The notes beneath the pieces were generated by a model. It was not told the origin of the DNA, did no database searches, and worked only from the letters and a program-made list of their open reading frames with translations. From contig SIAZ01000155.1 of assembly GCA_009695405.1 (NCBI GenBank), positions 1 through 8,924 on the forward strand: a stretch of 8,924 nucleotides of DNA. The letters run 5' to 3'. The DNA is from Pedosphaera sp. Lineage in GTDB: Bacteria; Verrucomicrobiota; Verrucomicrobiia; Limisphaerales; UBA9464. Of this stretch, positions 1-6,360 are shown piece after piece. The first letter of the stretch is position 1; each line of letters begins with the position of its first letter. The translations under genes were made by a program, and so were the position numbers.

Positions 1-119
1 TCCTCAATCCATCTCCGTAACCACTCCACTTCCTCAGATCCCATCCGTCGCCCTTGCAATACTAGTTCTTTAAGCACGCCCTGCTTTATGAGCTCTTTGC
101 CACCGGTAGTCCAGCTCAT
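1..119 (-). CDS. IS-encoded protein, N-terminal fragment (possibly DUF4338-type transposase)
   Basis: This is the first 39 or so codons of the ORF carried by the terminal IS, reading off the left edge. It starts at ATG (119-117) and is identical to the right copy at 8805. The peptide opens MSWTTGGKELIKQG and continues with LVLQGRRMGSEEVEWLRRW, open to the edge. The pattern 'VLQGR...L...I.E' recalls from memory the N-terminus of DUF4338/DruA-type proteins that occur in transposases of Verrucomicrobia and other bacteria. That resemblance is weak on so short a piece. No catalytic residue is in view. Confidence 0.45.
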   Translation of the reverse strand, partial: MSWTTGGKELIKQGVLKELVLQGRRMGSEEVEWLRRWIE

Positions 120-139
120 TCACCGACAACTTGTGAATG
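117..139 (-). repeat. Hairpin over the IS ORF start codon (left copy)
   Basis: CATTCAC and GTGAATG are perfect 7-bp arms around the 9-nt loop AAGTTGTCG, read on the minus strand. The 3' arm contains the ATG of the IS ORF. A transcript entering the element from outside would fold the start codon into this stem. Elements such as IS10 and IS50 use stems of this sort to block transposase translation from read-through RNA; that role here is inference. Confidence 0.5.
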
Positions 140-145
140 CACCGG

Positions 146-790
146 TATCTGATGCCCACTGCCGGACAAATCCGACTTCTCAATCAACAATACGGTGCCT
201 GCGATTGGCGCGAACTTCGCCTCAAAATCGGTATCGTTAGTTCCTCGGTACGCCAAATGATGAACGAGACCGAACCCGCACTTGATTCAGTGGTCAGCGG
301 TCGCTATTCCATCATCGATTACTGGGGGAAACCCAAGCGCTCCGACGCGCTGAAGGCCCGCGATCTCTTGGAACAGGTCGATGCTGCACACCTCGCTCAA
401 CGCCCTTGGGCTGTCCTATCACAGGGCGAACGTCAACGAATCCTGATCGCTCGCGCCTTCATAGCAGACCCTCGCTTATTGATTCTCGACGAACCCTGCG
501 CCGGTTTAGATCCCGTGGCGCGGGAACATTTCCTGGGATTCCTAGATCGCCTTGCCGCTCGACCTAACGCCCCCACCCTTGTCCTCGTAACTCATCACGT
601 CGAAGAAATTACCCCTGTCTTTAGCCACGCTCTACTTCTGCGTGCCGGACGAATCGAGGCGAGTGGACCGCTCCGCGTCTCGCTCACTTCCGGGACGCTG
701 AGCCGAATGTTTGGTGGTCCGGTCCGGTTGAGCCGTTCTCAAGGGCATTTTCGACTTCAAATTCCCAGTTCCACTGACCGGATTCTTTGA
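146..790 (+). pseudogene. ABC transporter ATP-binding protein, 5'-truncated by IS
   Basis: This is the C-terminal four fifths of an ABC-type ATPase of the YlmA/ModF-like group. Counting from the ATG at 137 (whose first three codons come from the IS), the signature LSQGER is at residues 94-99, Walker B LLILDEP at 114-120, the D-loop GLD at 123-125 and the switch histidine in VTHH at 152-154. The first gene-derived residues (YLMPTAGQI) normally follow Walker A by about ten residues. The Walker A P-loop and roughly 50 N-terminal residues are therefore missing, removed or displaced by the IS ending at about 146. Without a P-loop the product cannot bind ATP properly, so the gene is almost certainly dead. 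The C-terminus (FGGPVRLSRSQGHFRLQI) matches the usual end of the family, so the 3' end looks native. It overlaps the convergent gene at 632-1636 by 159 bp. The substrate is unknown. Confidence 0.85.
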
Positions 791-1636
791 CGTTCCTTTT
801 CCAAGCACAACCTTCTCCGGCACTGTTACCGCCCCGACCTTGACGGAAGTTCCGCTGCCGGGTTTCGGAGTGCGACGCAGAAAGCGGGATCGAACCTCCT
901 CCGGTACGGATGCCGGATCAAATCCGTGCCGTCGGCAAAACTCATCCACTGGTGCCACAATGACCGTGGGTTTCTTCAGAAATGGATCGGGGTATTCTAG
1001 ACGAATCGCCCTTAACGCAAGACCATACATATCCTTGCGACCATACAAAATATCTCCCGTAACTGGGCAACCTGAATGGGCCAAATGAATACGAATTTGA
1101 TGCGTTCGACCGGTCACCGGCCGTGCCAATATCAAAGCTCTGTGCTCCCGCGCTTGGATCACTTCAAAGGAAGTCTCGGCTTCCTTGCCATCCACAGAAT
1201 CTACGCGGTGACGCCCATGCTCTAGGGGATCGGATCCTAAGGGTTCTCGGCAAATCCAATTTTTAAGTTTAGGAACAGAATCAGTGACCGCTAAGTAGAC
1301 CTTCTTTACGGACCGTTCGGAAAACACCCGAGAATAGGCGGCCATTCCACCCTGACTTTTAGAAAAAAGAAGAACCCCCGTTGTCGGAGCATCCAAACGA
1401 TGAACGAATCGTAGAAATTTAAGATTTCGAGAAGCGGTCCACCATTCTGCTGACTCGATGTCATCGACCAAGGCACGGTGTAAATTACGTTCATGATGCT
1501 CGGCATCGTCAGGCCCAAGCATCCAACCCGCTGGCTTATCAATTGCTAGAACTCCGCGGTCCTCATACAGAATTGAGACAGGAGTGCCGTCTGGGAGTTC
1601 GAATCGATCTGGTTTTGCCACACCCAATGAAAGCAC
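632..1636 (-). CDS. RluA-family RNA pseudouridine synthase
   Basis: The predicted enzyme isomerises uridine to pseudouridine in rRNA or tRNA in the cytoplasm. Visible marks are the opening VLAIDKPAG (29-37), the catalytic HRLD motif with Asp82 followed by TTGVLLF, the K-x-Y motif around 112-114 (KKVYLA), and the conserved TGRTHQIRIHLAHSGCPVTG (175-194) with DILYG. There is no S4 domain at the N-terminus. The core ends near residue 252; residues 253-334 are a basic, low-complexity tail rich in Lys, Ser, Thr and Gly, longer than usual for the family. The last 52 codons lie antisense to the end of the ABC gene. The start taken is GTG at 1636-1634, 84 bp from the divergent LysR gene; no clear Shine-Dalgarno is seen. 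Which RNA position it modifies cannot be told from the sequence. Confidence 0.88.
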   Translation of the reverse strand: MLSLGVAKPDRFELPDGTPVSILYEDRGVLAIDKPAGWMLGPDDAEHHERNLHRALVDDIESAEWWTASRNLKFLRFVHRLDAPTTGVLLFSKSQGGMAAYSRVFSERSVKKVYLAVTDSVPKLKNWICREPLGSDPLEHGRHRVDSVDGKEAETSFEVIQAREHRALILARPVTGRTHQIRIHLAHSGCPVTGDILYGRKDMYGLALRAIRLEYPDPFLKKPTVIVAPVDEFCRRHGFDPASVPEEVRSRFLRRTPKPGSGTSVKVGAVTVPEKVVLGKGTSKNPVSGTGNLKSKMPLRTAQPDRTTKHSAQRPGSERDAERSTRLDSSGTQK

Positions 1637-1683
1637 AAAGATCGGCCCAACTCACGCCCTTCCTGATCACGGCATTAAAATTT

Positions 1684-1712
1684 ATTCCAGAGTTTTGAAA
1701 ATTAGTTATACT
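1684..1712 (+). promoter_or_regulatory. Candidate promoter of the LysR-type gene (leaderless transcript)
   Basis: TATACT at 1707-1712 is a good -10 hexamer in an AT-rich stretch; the -35 position (about 1684-1689, ATTCCA) is weak. A start site 7-9 bp downstream would fall at or just before the ATG at 1721. There is no Shine-Dalgarno in GATAG-ATG, which fits a leaderless message. The same 84-bp gap must also hold the promoter of the divergent pseudouridine synthase gene. Confidence 0.35.
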
Positions 1713-1720
1713 ATTGATAG

Positions 1721-2605
1721 ATGCAAATTCAGTCCTTCAAAGTATTCTGCGATCTTGCTGAGACAGAGTCTTTTACAAAAGCCGCCCAGATTAACGCCAT
1801 TACCCAAAGTGCGGTGAGTCAGCAAATCACCTCAATGGAGCGGCAACTTAAGGCTCTGCTGATAGAACGCAGCAAAAAGAAATTCCGACTTACTCGCGAG
1901 GGTGAACTTCTTTACGAACATGGAAAACAGATTATCCAATCTTTCGAAGCCCTCGTTAATCAATTTCAAGAAGTTCGCAATGTGATCTCCGGCACGATCC
2001 GAGTTGCAACCATCTACAGCATTGGGCTTCACGACCTTCAACCCTACGTCAAACGGTTCTTAAAAAAACATCCCACTGTAAAGGTTCACGTGGAATATCA
2101 CCGAGCCAATCAGGTCTATGATGATGTCCTCGGCAATGTGGTCGACCTCGGACTGGTCGCCTATCCAGTCAAGGATTCAAAGCTAGAACTCGTCTCTCTG
2201 CGGGAAGAAAAGCTAGTGGTTATCTGCCATCCAGGTCACCCCTTCGCTAAGTCAAAAAACCTCAAAATTCAACAGCTTCAAGGGCAAAAGTTTATCGGCT
2301 TCGAACCGGATATTCCAACTCGGAAAGCGATCGATAAGGAATTCCGTGAACGTAGTATTGTCGTCCGTCATGTCATGGAATTTGACAATATCGAAACGGT
2401 AAAACGGGCTGTGGAAATCGAAGCCGGGATCAGCATCGTTCCTGCCGGTACAGTCGCCCAAGAAGTGTCGAAAAACACCCTCGTCGCTCTCGAATTTTCC
2501 GATGTCGTGCTCACTCGTCCCGTCGGACTCATTCACAAGAAAAATAAAGTTCTCTCCCCAGCAATGAAACAGTTCATTGGCTCACTTCACGAATTCCACC
2601 CCTGA
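1721..2605 (+). CDS. LysR-type transcriptional regulator
   Basis: This is a 294-residue DNA-binding regulator of normal family length. Residues 1-60 form the winged helix-turn-helix: FCDLAETESFTKAAQ, then ITQSAVSQQITSMERQL, then the LTREGELLYEHG wing. A linker helix follows at about 65-88. From residue 92 (GTIRVATIYSIG) to the end is the periplasmic-binding-like effector domain, with a typical LGLVAYPV strand, EEKLVVICHPGHPF, and the AVEIEAGISIVPAG segment that closes the second subdomain. The style resembles the CysB/CbbR/CysL branch, but the effector and targets cannot be named. The gene is divergent from the pseudouridine synthase gene, an unlikely natural target, so it may mainly control itself or remote genes. 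It stops with TGA, and the convergent neighbour is folA. Confidence 0.92.
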   Translation: MQIQSFKVFCDLAETESFTKAAQINAITQSAVSQQITSMERQLKALLIERSKKKFRLTREGELLYEHGKQIIQSFEALVNQFQEVRNVISGTIRVATIYSIGLHDLQPYVKRFLKKHPTVKVHVEYHRANQVYDDVLGNVVDLGLVAYPVKDSKLELVSLREEKLVVICHPGHPFAKSKNLKIQQLQGQKFIGFEPDIPTRKAIDKEFRERSIVVRHVMEFDNIETVKRAVEIEAGISIVPAGTVAQEVSKNTLVALEFSDVVLTRPVGLIHKKNKVLSPAMKQFIGSLHEFHP

Positions 2606-2864
2606 ATCTATCTTGCCCCGTTACAGCACTGTACCCGATTGCTCTTCACCAGAATTTCGGGGGCACGGATAGCGAATTGGACCTATAACTCTCTCTTCTC
2701 GTTTAACTCAGGCTTTGGAGGGTTTCTCCAAACCTTAGATCTAGCCATTGAACTAAACTTAAACCGCCACCACGGCAGTCAAGGTCAGCTTCAATCAGAC
2801 GGAAATCGTCTTCTTACCGATTGGATGTATTTCCGATTCTAAGAAGCACTTACTCTCACTGAAC
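2606..2864. other. Intergenic region between convergent lysR-type gene and folA
   Basis: This gap of 259 bp lies between two 3' ends. It holds one perfect stem, TTTGGAG-GGTTT-CTCCAAA (2714-2732), with no T-run on either strand, so it is at best a weak bidirectional terminator. A 67-codon frame at 2639-2842 opens with TTG, lacks a ribosome binding site and shows no family features, so I do not call it a gene. The 9-mer AACTCAGGC occurs twice (2705 and 2862). Nothing else is apparent. Confidence 0.4.
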
Positions 2865-3347
2865 TCAGGCCAAAAGAGTGGATCGATGCACCCAGTGCTC
2901 GACGTGGAATTCAGGTGTCCTCAAGACTTCAGCAATCCACACCCACTCCCTCTCAAACGAGGGAAAGAGAATATCGCCTTCGGCAGTCCGATGGATCCGA
3001 CTCAAAAAAAGATCGGTGCACTCGGGAAGAAGTTGGGCATAAACATCCGCGCCTCCACACAACCAAACCCTCCGTGACTCCCTCCGCACCGCCGCACGAA
3101 GATGTTGCACCTCTGCAAATCCACGGACTCCATCAACAGGATTCAAGGTCCGACTGAGTACCCATGTTTCCCGACCGGGGAGAGGGCGGCCAATTGATTC
3201 AAAGGTCTTTCGCCCTTGAACCAAAACCCCACCCAGAGTCATTTCTTTGAACCATCGAAAATCCGCAGGGACATGCCACGGTATCGCTCCCCCATTTCCA
3301 ATAATTCCATTCTCGGAAACCGCAGCGATTGCACGTAACCGAGCCAT
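2865..3347 (-). CDS. folA: Dihydrofolate reductase
   Basis: The enzyme reduces dihydrofolate to tetrahydrofolate with NADPH and supplies one-carbon carriers for thymidylate, purine and methionine synthesis in the cytosol. The protein has 160 residues, the normal size for a bacterial chromosomal DHFR. It shows the Met20-loop region GIIGNGGAIPWHVPADF with Trp24 and catalytic Asp29. The cofactor-binding GRKTFESIGRPLPGR is at 45-59 and the glycine pair in LCGGADVYAQ at 96-105. The start ATG is at 3347-3345; no clear Shine-Dalgarno precedes it. It lies 26 bp after the infC stop on the same strand, so cotranscription and partial translational coupling with infC are likely. In many bacteria infC is followed by rpmI and rplT, so folA in this place is a lineage-specific arrangement. 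Confidence 0.93.
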   Translation of the reverse strand: MARLRAIAAVSENGIIGNGGAIPWHVPADFRWFKEMTLGGVLVQGRKTFESIGRPLPGRETWVLSRTLNPVDGVRGFAEVQHLRAAVRRESRRVWLCGGADVYAQLLPECTDLFLSRIHRTAEGDILFPSFEREWVWIAEVLRTPEFHVEHWVHRSTLLA

Positions 3348-3373
3348 GTCAGCGAAGCATCATAGAACCCGCC

Positions 3374-4126
3374 TCAAGGGGTTGGTTCCAAGGGGGCTTC
3401 GGGCAGAGTATCTAAACCCGAAAACGGGTTTTGGCCGAACACGGGCTCTCCAGACGCCTCAGTTGAAACACGAATAGGCGGCTTCGAATTACCCTTTTTA
3501 GGCTTCTCAGAAGTCTCCGGTTGAGGCGGTTCTTGATCATCAATCGGCGGTGCTGACTCTTCGTTAGGATCCTTAGCCCGCTGGTTCTTGGGCAACGGAC
3601 TGATCATTACATTGATCGCTCGACCGATTAACTTCGGTGGGAAATCAGCGGCACCCCAAGGAAGCAGCTTATCTAAAAACTTAACCATCACTTCTTTGCC
3701 GATCTCGGTGTGTGCCATCTCACGTCCACGAAAACGTAGGGTTGCCTTGACCTTCATATCCTCGCAAAGAAATCCCACCGCGTGTTGGAACTTAATTCCC
3801 AAATCATGCGGATCGATACGGGGCGACAGCTGAACTTCTTTGACGATATTCAGGTGTTGATGTTTTTTACTGTCGCGCTCTTTTTTGGACAATTCGTACT
3901 TGAACTTGCCATAGTCGATAATTCGGCAAACAGGCGGGACGGCGTTCGGTGCCACCTCCACCAAATCCACCCCTGCTTGGCGCGCCAAATTGATGGCTAT
4001 AGCTAAGTCAACGACCCCTACTTGGCTGCCATCTACCCCGATAACACGGACATCCCGTGCACGGATTTTACCATTGATACGATGTAGGGGTTGCCCCTGT
4101 TGGTGGCGAGTAAACGGGCGATTCAA
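3374..4126 (-). CDS. infC: Translation initiation factor IF-3
   Basis: IF3 binds the 30S subunit, keeps it free of 50S and checks the start codon and initiator tRNA. The N-domain opens with LHRINGKIRARDVRVIG (14-30) and contains NLARQAGVDLVEVAPNAVPPVCRI with the linker DYGKFKYELSKKERD. The C-domain runs from about 92 (LNIVKEVQLSPRIDPHDLGIK) through LRFRGREMAH (130-139) to PKNQRAKD (179-186). Family members usually end there at about 180 residues. This one carries a further tail of about 64 residues rich in Pro, Glu and Ser (187-250). The start is TTG at 4126-4124, with a strong GGAGG seven bases upstream; no ATG fits. A non-AUG start is typical of infC and underlies its autoregulation, because IF3 discriminates against such codons. 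It probably heads an infC-folA operon. Confidence 0.93.
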   Translation of the reverse strand: MNRPFTRHQQGQPLHRINGKIRARDVRVIGVDGSQVGVVDLAIAINLARQAGVDLVEVAPNAVPPVCRIIDYGKFKYELSKKERDSKKHQHLNIVKEVQLSPRIDPHDLGIKFQHAVGFLCEDMKVKATLRFRGREMAHTEIGKEVMVKFLDKLLPWGAADFPPKLIGRAINVMISPLPKNQRAKDPNEESAPPIDDQEPPQPETSEKPKKGNSKPPIRVSTEASGEPVFGQNPFSGLDTLPEAPLEPTP

Positions 4127-4260
4127 AGGATCGCCTCCGGATGAGTGTAGATCATGCGTTCAAACAAACTGTCCAACTGTGCTCTTTAGGCTGACTGGCT
4201 ATAGAAAAACTGAAGCCTCTGGGCAAGCTGAAACTATCAAATCCCCGTCGGAGACATAAC

Positions 4261-4288
4261 ATTATCAAGTGCCACCTTAAATTTTCAG
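4261..4288 (-). promoter_or_regulatory. Candidate infC promoter
   Basis: On the minus strand, CTGAAA (4288-4283, four of six to TTGACA) is followed after 16 bp by GATAAT (4266-4261). A start near 4255 would give an infC leader of about 130 nt, long enough for structure. The -35 box overlaps the end of the small ORF at 4285-4407. Assigned by eye only. Confidence 0.25.
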
Positions 4289-4407
4289 AGCAGTTCAGAT
4301 TCAAATTTTTGATTTCCATCAATGGATAAGTGCCGCACTAAGTGGCCTATACACCCTACTTTGCAAGGATCTTGGACCCCTCCCTGTCGGGTGACCTGAA
4401 TCGGCAT
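4285..4407 (-). CDS. Possible 40-residue small protein between symporter and infC
   Basis: This short frame begins at ATG (4407-4405) with a textbook GGAGG five bases upstream (CCTCC on the plus strand, 4413-4417), one of only two strong Shine-Dalgarno sites in the window. It codes for 40 residues beginning MPIQVTRQGG, includes two cysteines (C15, C19), and stops with TGA. It lies 34 bp after the symporter stop and ends about 160 bp before infC. I recognise no family. It has no membrane segment. The case rests on ribosome binding site and position only; a chance match is quite possible. Confidence 0.3.
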   Translation of the reverse strand: MPIQVTRQGGVQDPCKVGCIGHLVRHLSIDGNQKFESELL

Positions 4408-4414
4408 AAGATCC
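4367..4414. repeat. Inverted repeat GGATCTT/AAGATCC downstream of symporter
   Basis: These are perfect 7-bp arms (4367-4373 and 4408-4414) with a 34-nt interior that itself contains a short CCC-TGTC-GGG pairing. It lies just past the symporter stop and overlaps the Shine-Dalgarno of the small ORF, so folding could mask that site. There is no T-tract, so it is not a normal intrinsic terminator. The rest of the 4127-4441 gap shows only the candidate infC promoter and leader. Confidence 0.25.
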
Positions 4415-4441
4415 TCCACTGCACCAAAGGGAACATGTCAC

Positions 4442-5059
4442 TCAATTTAGAAATTTTAACTTCTTTATGTACTCTGGTAATCGGATTGCACAGAAGACCG
4501 CAATTGTGATCGCAACACAACTCTGCACCCAACGCCCGTAGAGCAACCAACCACCGGCAAAGATCAATGCCCAAATACCGATAGACGACAAAATCGTGCA
4601 AATCACCCCCGGTAAGATATCGGATCGCCTTGACCCACTTACGTCCTTCATCTGAATCCGTTGATGCTCTCCATGTTCCACAACAACCTGCCAACCCAGT
4701 CCGCCCGGTTGCACCCGTCGATAGAAGTCACTCAATCGCGTCTCAGAGGTTGGCGCAGTCATCAAAGCCGTGACGATTGAAAAACCAGTTGTCACTCCCA
4801 CACCGATCAACATCTGCATCCAATCCGGCAATAAACTGGGGCTGCCAAAATGCCAAAATAACGCCATACCAAAAGAAGAAATCATCGCAACAATCTCCGC
4901 TATTGCGTTGATCCGCCACCAGAACCAACGAAGGATCAAAACCAAACCGGTGCCCGCACCGATTTGCATCATCAATTTGAAATTCGACAGAGCATCCTGC
5001 ATCTGCAGGGCCAGCAGACACGCCGCAAACATCAAAACGAGGGTCGCCAATCGACCCAA
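4442..5059 (-). CDS. Sodium:solute symporter, C-terminal part after in-frame TGA
   Basis: These 205 codons continue, in the same frame, the symporter that stops at 5062-5060; the first codon after the stop is TTG (5059). The piece holds helices at about 4-22, 33-50 (IGAGTGLVLILRWFWWRI), 54-71 and 83-102. A hydrophilic loop of about 45 residues follows, then two closing helices at about 149-176 and 181-192. WFWWRINA with the adjacent helices is typical of the late core of long (about 600-residue) SSS transporters. The frame has no further stops, so damage is recent, the stop is bypassed, or the read is wrong. TTG could restart translation, but the fragment alone could not form a transporter core. 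Confidence 0.75.
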   Translation of the reverse strand: MGRLATLVLMFAACLLALQMQDALSNFKLMMQIGAGTGLVLILRWFWWRINAIAEIVAMISSFGMALFWHFGSPSLLPDWMQMLIGVGVTTGFSIVTALMTAPTSETRLSDFYRRVQPGGLGWQVVVEHGEHQRIQMKDVSGSRRSDILPGVICTILSSIGIWALIFAGGWLLYGRWVQSCVAITIAVFCAIRLPEYIKKLKFLN

Positions 5060-6235
5060 TCATACCTGCTCAGCATCGGTTGCTTTCGGACGAAAAAAAC
5101 GAAGGTAGATATCATTCACTATGATCGAAGAACCGTAGTTCATCTGGGTAGACATCGTGCTCATGTAGGCCGCAGCTAATGAAGCAACCATCAACCCCAT
5201 CAGGCCAGAAGGAAGAAAGGTCATCATCGCCGGATAGGCTAAATCATCCTGAATAATCTTGGGATCGAGATGAGGAAATTTATCCCGCAATGACGCCAAA
5301 TCAGGAAAGACCACTAGTGAAGCCAAAGCCACCAGAATCCACGGCCATGGCCTCAAAGCATAATGCATCACATTAAAGAATAGACACGCACCTAGGGCAT
5401 GCTTTTCGTTCTTCGCCGCCAAGAGACGTTGCACCACATAACCGCCCCCTCTTGGTTCTGCTCCCGGATAATAACTGCTCCACCACGTCACCAACAACGG
5501 AATCGCAAACACCGCCATCACCAGATCCGGATCTGCAGTGGAAAAATTAGGAACAATATCCATTTTAGCCACCACACGCGGATCTGCCAGTAGCTTCGTC
5601 AATCCACCTACTTGCGGAAGTTGAGTCACAAAAACTGCAGCCCAAATAGCACCAATCATGACGATCACAAATTGAACCAAATCAGTCAAAAGCACACTCG
5701 TTAACCCCCCAGCCATACTGTAGGCCACCGTAACAATAGAGGCGATAGCGATGGTTTTAACTGGGTCGAGACCAAACATCACTCCCCCGATTTTAATGGC
5801 AGCCAAGGTCACATTAGCCATTACCAGCACATTAAAAAAGACCCCTAGATAAACCGCCCTAAATTCGCGCAAAAAAGCGGCTGGTTTTCCAGAATATCGC
5901 AACTCGTAAAATTCAATATCGGTCCGCATTCCGCTTCGACGCCATAGCTTTGCAAAAAGAAAGACGGTACTCGCGCCGGTCAAAAGGAGGGCCCACCAAA
6001 TCCAGTTCCCAAACACCCCGTGACGCCGCACAATGCCCGCCACTAAATTTGGGGTGTCGGTGGCAAAGGTGGTCGCTACCATCGAAGTTCCTAGCAACCA
6101 CCAAGGCATGGTACGGCCACTCAGAAAATAGCTCTCGTAACTCGTCCCTGCAGAACGCCCTGCGAAGAATCCAATCCCAATATAGAGCGCAAACGCGCCA
6201 AAAATGATGGTCCAATCTAAAATTTCTAGATGCAT
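5060..6235 (-). CDS. Sodium:solute symporter (SSS/SLC5 family), N-terminal part ending at in-frame TGA
   Basis: This inner-membrane secondary transporter would couple Na+ (or H+) entry to uptake of a small solute, often a sugar or organic acid; the substrate is unknown. The N-terminal helix (ILDWTIIFGAFALYIGIGFF) is followed by the family's YFLSGRTMPWWLLGTSMVATTFATDTP region, with Ser/Thr residues that commonly line the sodium site. Further helices run to the signature-like ASLAAAYMSTMSTQMNYGSS and the VNDIYLRFFRP loop. I start at ATG 6235; TTG at 6256 would add seven unlikely residues. No Shine-Dalgarno is seen. The frame ends after Gln-Val at TGA (5062-5060) and continues at once in frame for 205 codons, so the gene is split by a single nonsense codon. 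CGA to TGA is the simplest change. Confidence 0.85.
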   Translation of the reverse strand: MHLEILDWTIIFGAFALYIGIGFFAGRSAGTSYESYFLSGRTMPWWLLGTSMVATTFATDTPNLVAGIVRRHGVFGNWIWWALLLTGASTVFLFAKLWRRSGMRTDIEFYELRYSGKPAAFLREFRAVYLGVFFNVLVMANVTLAAIKIGGVMFGLDPVKTIAIASIVTVAYSMAGGLTSVLLTDLVQFVIVMIGAIWAAVFVTQLPQVGGLTKLLADPRVVAKMDIVPNFSTADPDLVMAVFAIPLLVTWWSSYYPGAEPRGGGYVVQRLLAAKNEKHALGACLFFNVMHYALRPWPWILVALASLVVFPDLASLRDKFPHLDPKIIQDDLAYPAMMTFLPSGLMGLMVASLAAAYMSTMSTQMNYGSSIIVNDIYLRFFRPKATDAEQV

Positions 6236-6317
6236 TAAAACCAAACACTGCCGCAAATTCGGTTTTCTGCCAATAACTCCAAATTACACCTAAACCTTTC
6301 GACGACGCACTTCTCTC

Positions 6318-6331
6318 GACCATACTTGGTC
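6318..6331. promoter_or_regulatory. Palindrome in symporter/glycosyltransferase divergent gap
   Basis: GACCA-TACT-TGGTC is a perfect 5-bp-arm palindrome in the 125-bp gap (6236-6360) between two divergent genes. Its place suits a regulator operator acting on one or both. No cognate regulator is adjacent, and five-base arms arise by chance easily. No convincing -35/-10 pair is seen in this gap. Confidence 0.2.
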
Positions 6332-6360
6332 TCCCTTTCTCTAAACGCTACTCTCTATCT

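Larger units (their letters stand above)
1..146 (-). mobile_element. Partial insertion sequence, left copy (5' end only)
   Basis: This stretch is the exact reverse complement of 8778-8923. The match stops at ACCGGT (141-146): beyond it this copy runs into an ABC ATPase gene, while the right copy runs into an IS66 transposase gene. Two different flanks meeting one shared sequence define the outer end of a mobile element, at or within a few bases of 146. The element reads leftward out of the window, so only its 5' end is visible and neither its far end nor a target duplication can be seen. A 7-bp-arm hairpin (117-139) lies just inside the end. Confidence 0.8.

Noticed and set aside
2714..2732. 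Hairpin as an intrinsic terminator
   Set aside because: The stem is perfect but no T-run follows on either strand; kept only as a note.
2639..2842. 67-codon plus-strand frame in the LysR/folA gap
   Set aside because: It has a TTG start, no ribosome binding site, no recognised family, and contains a hairpin more in keeping with a non-coding 3' gap.
5060..5062. TGA recoded as an amino acid (selenocysteine or altered code)
   Set aside because: Other genes here end at TGA, no selenoprotein family is involved and the usual residue in such transporters is not cysteine as far as I can tell.
5913..6323. 136-codon minus-strand ORF overlapping the symporter start
   Set aside because: It is an out-of-frame shadow of the symporter with no family features; the overlapping frame shows clear membrane helices and SSS motifs.
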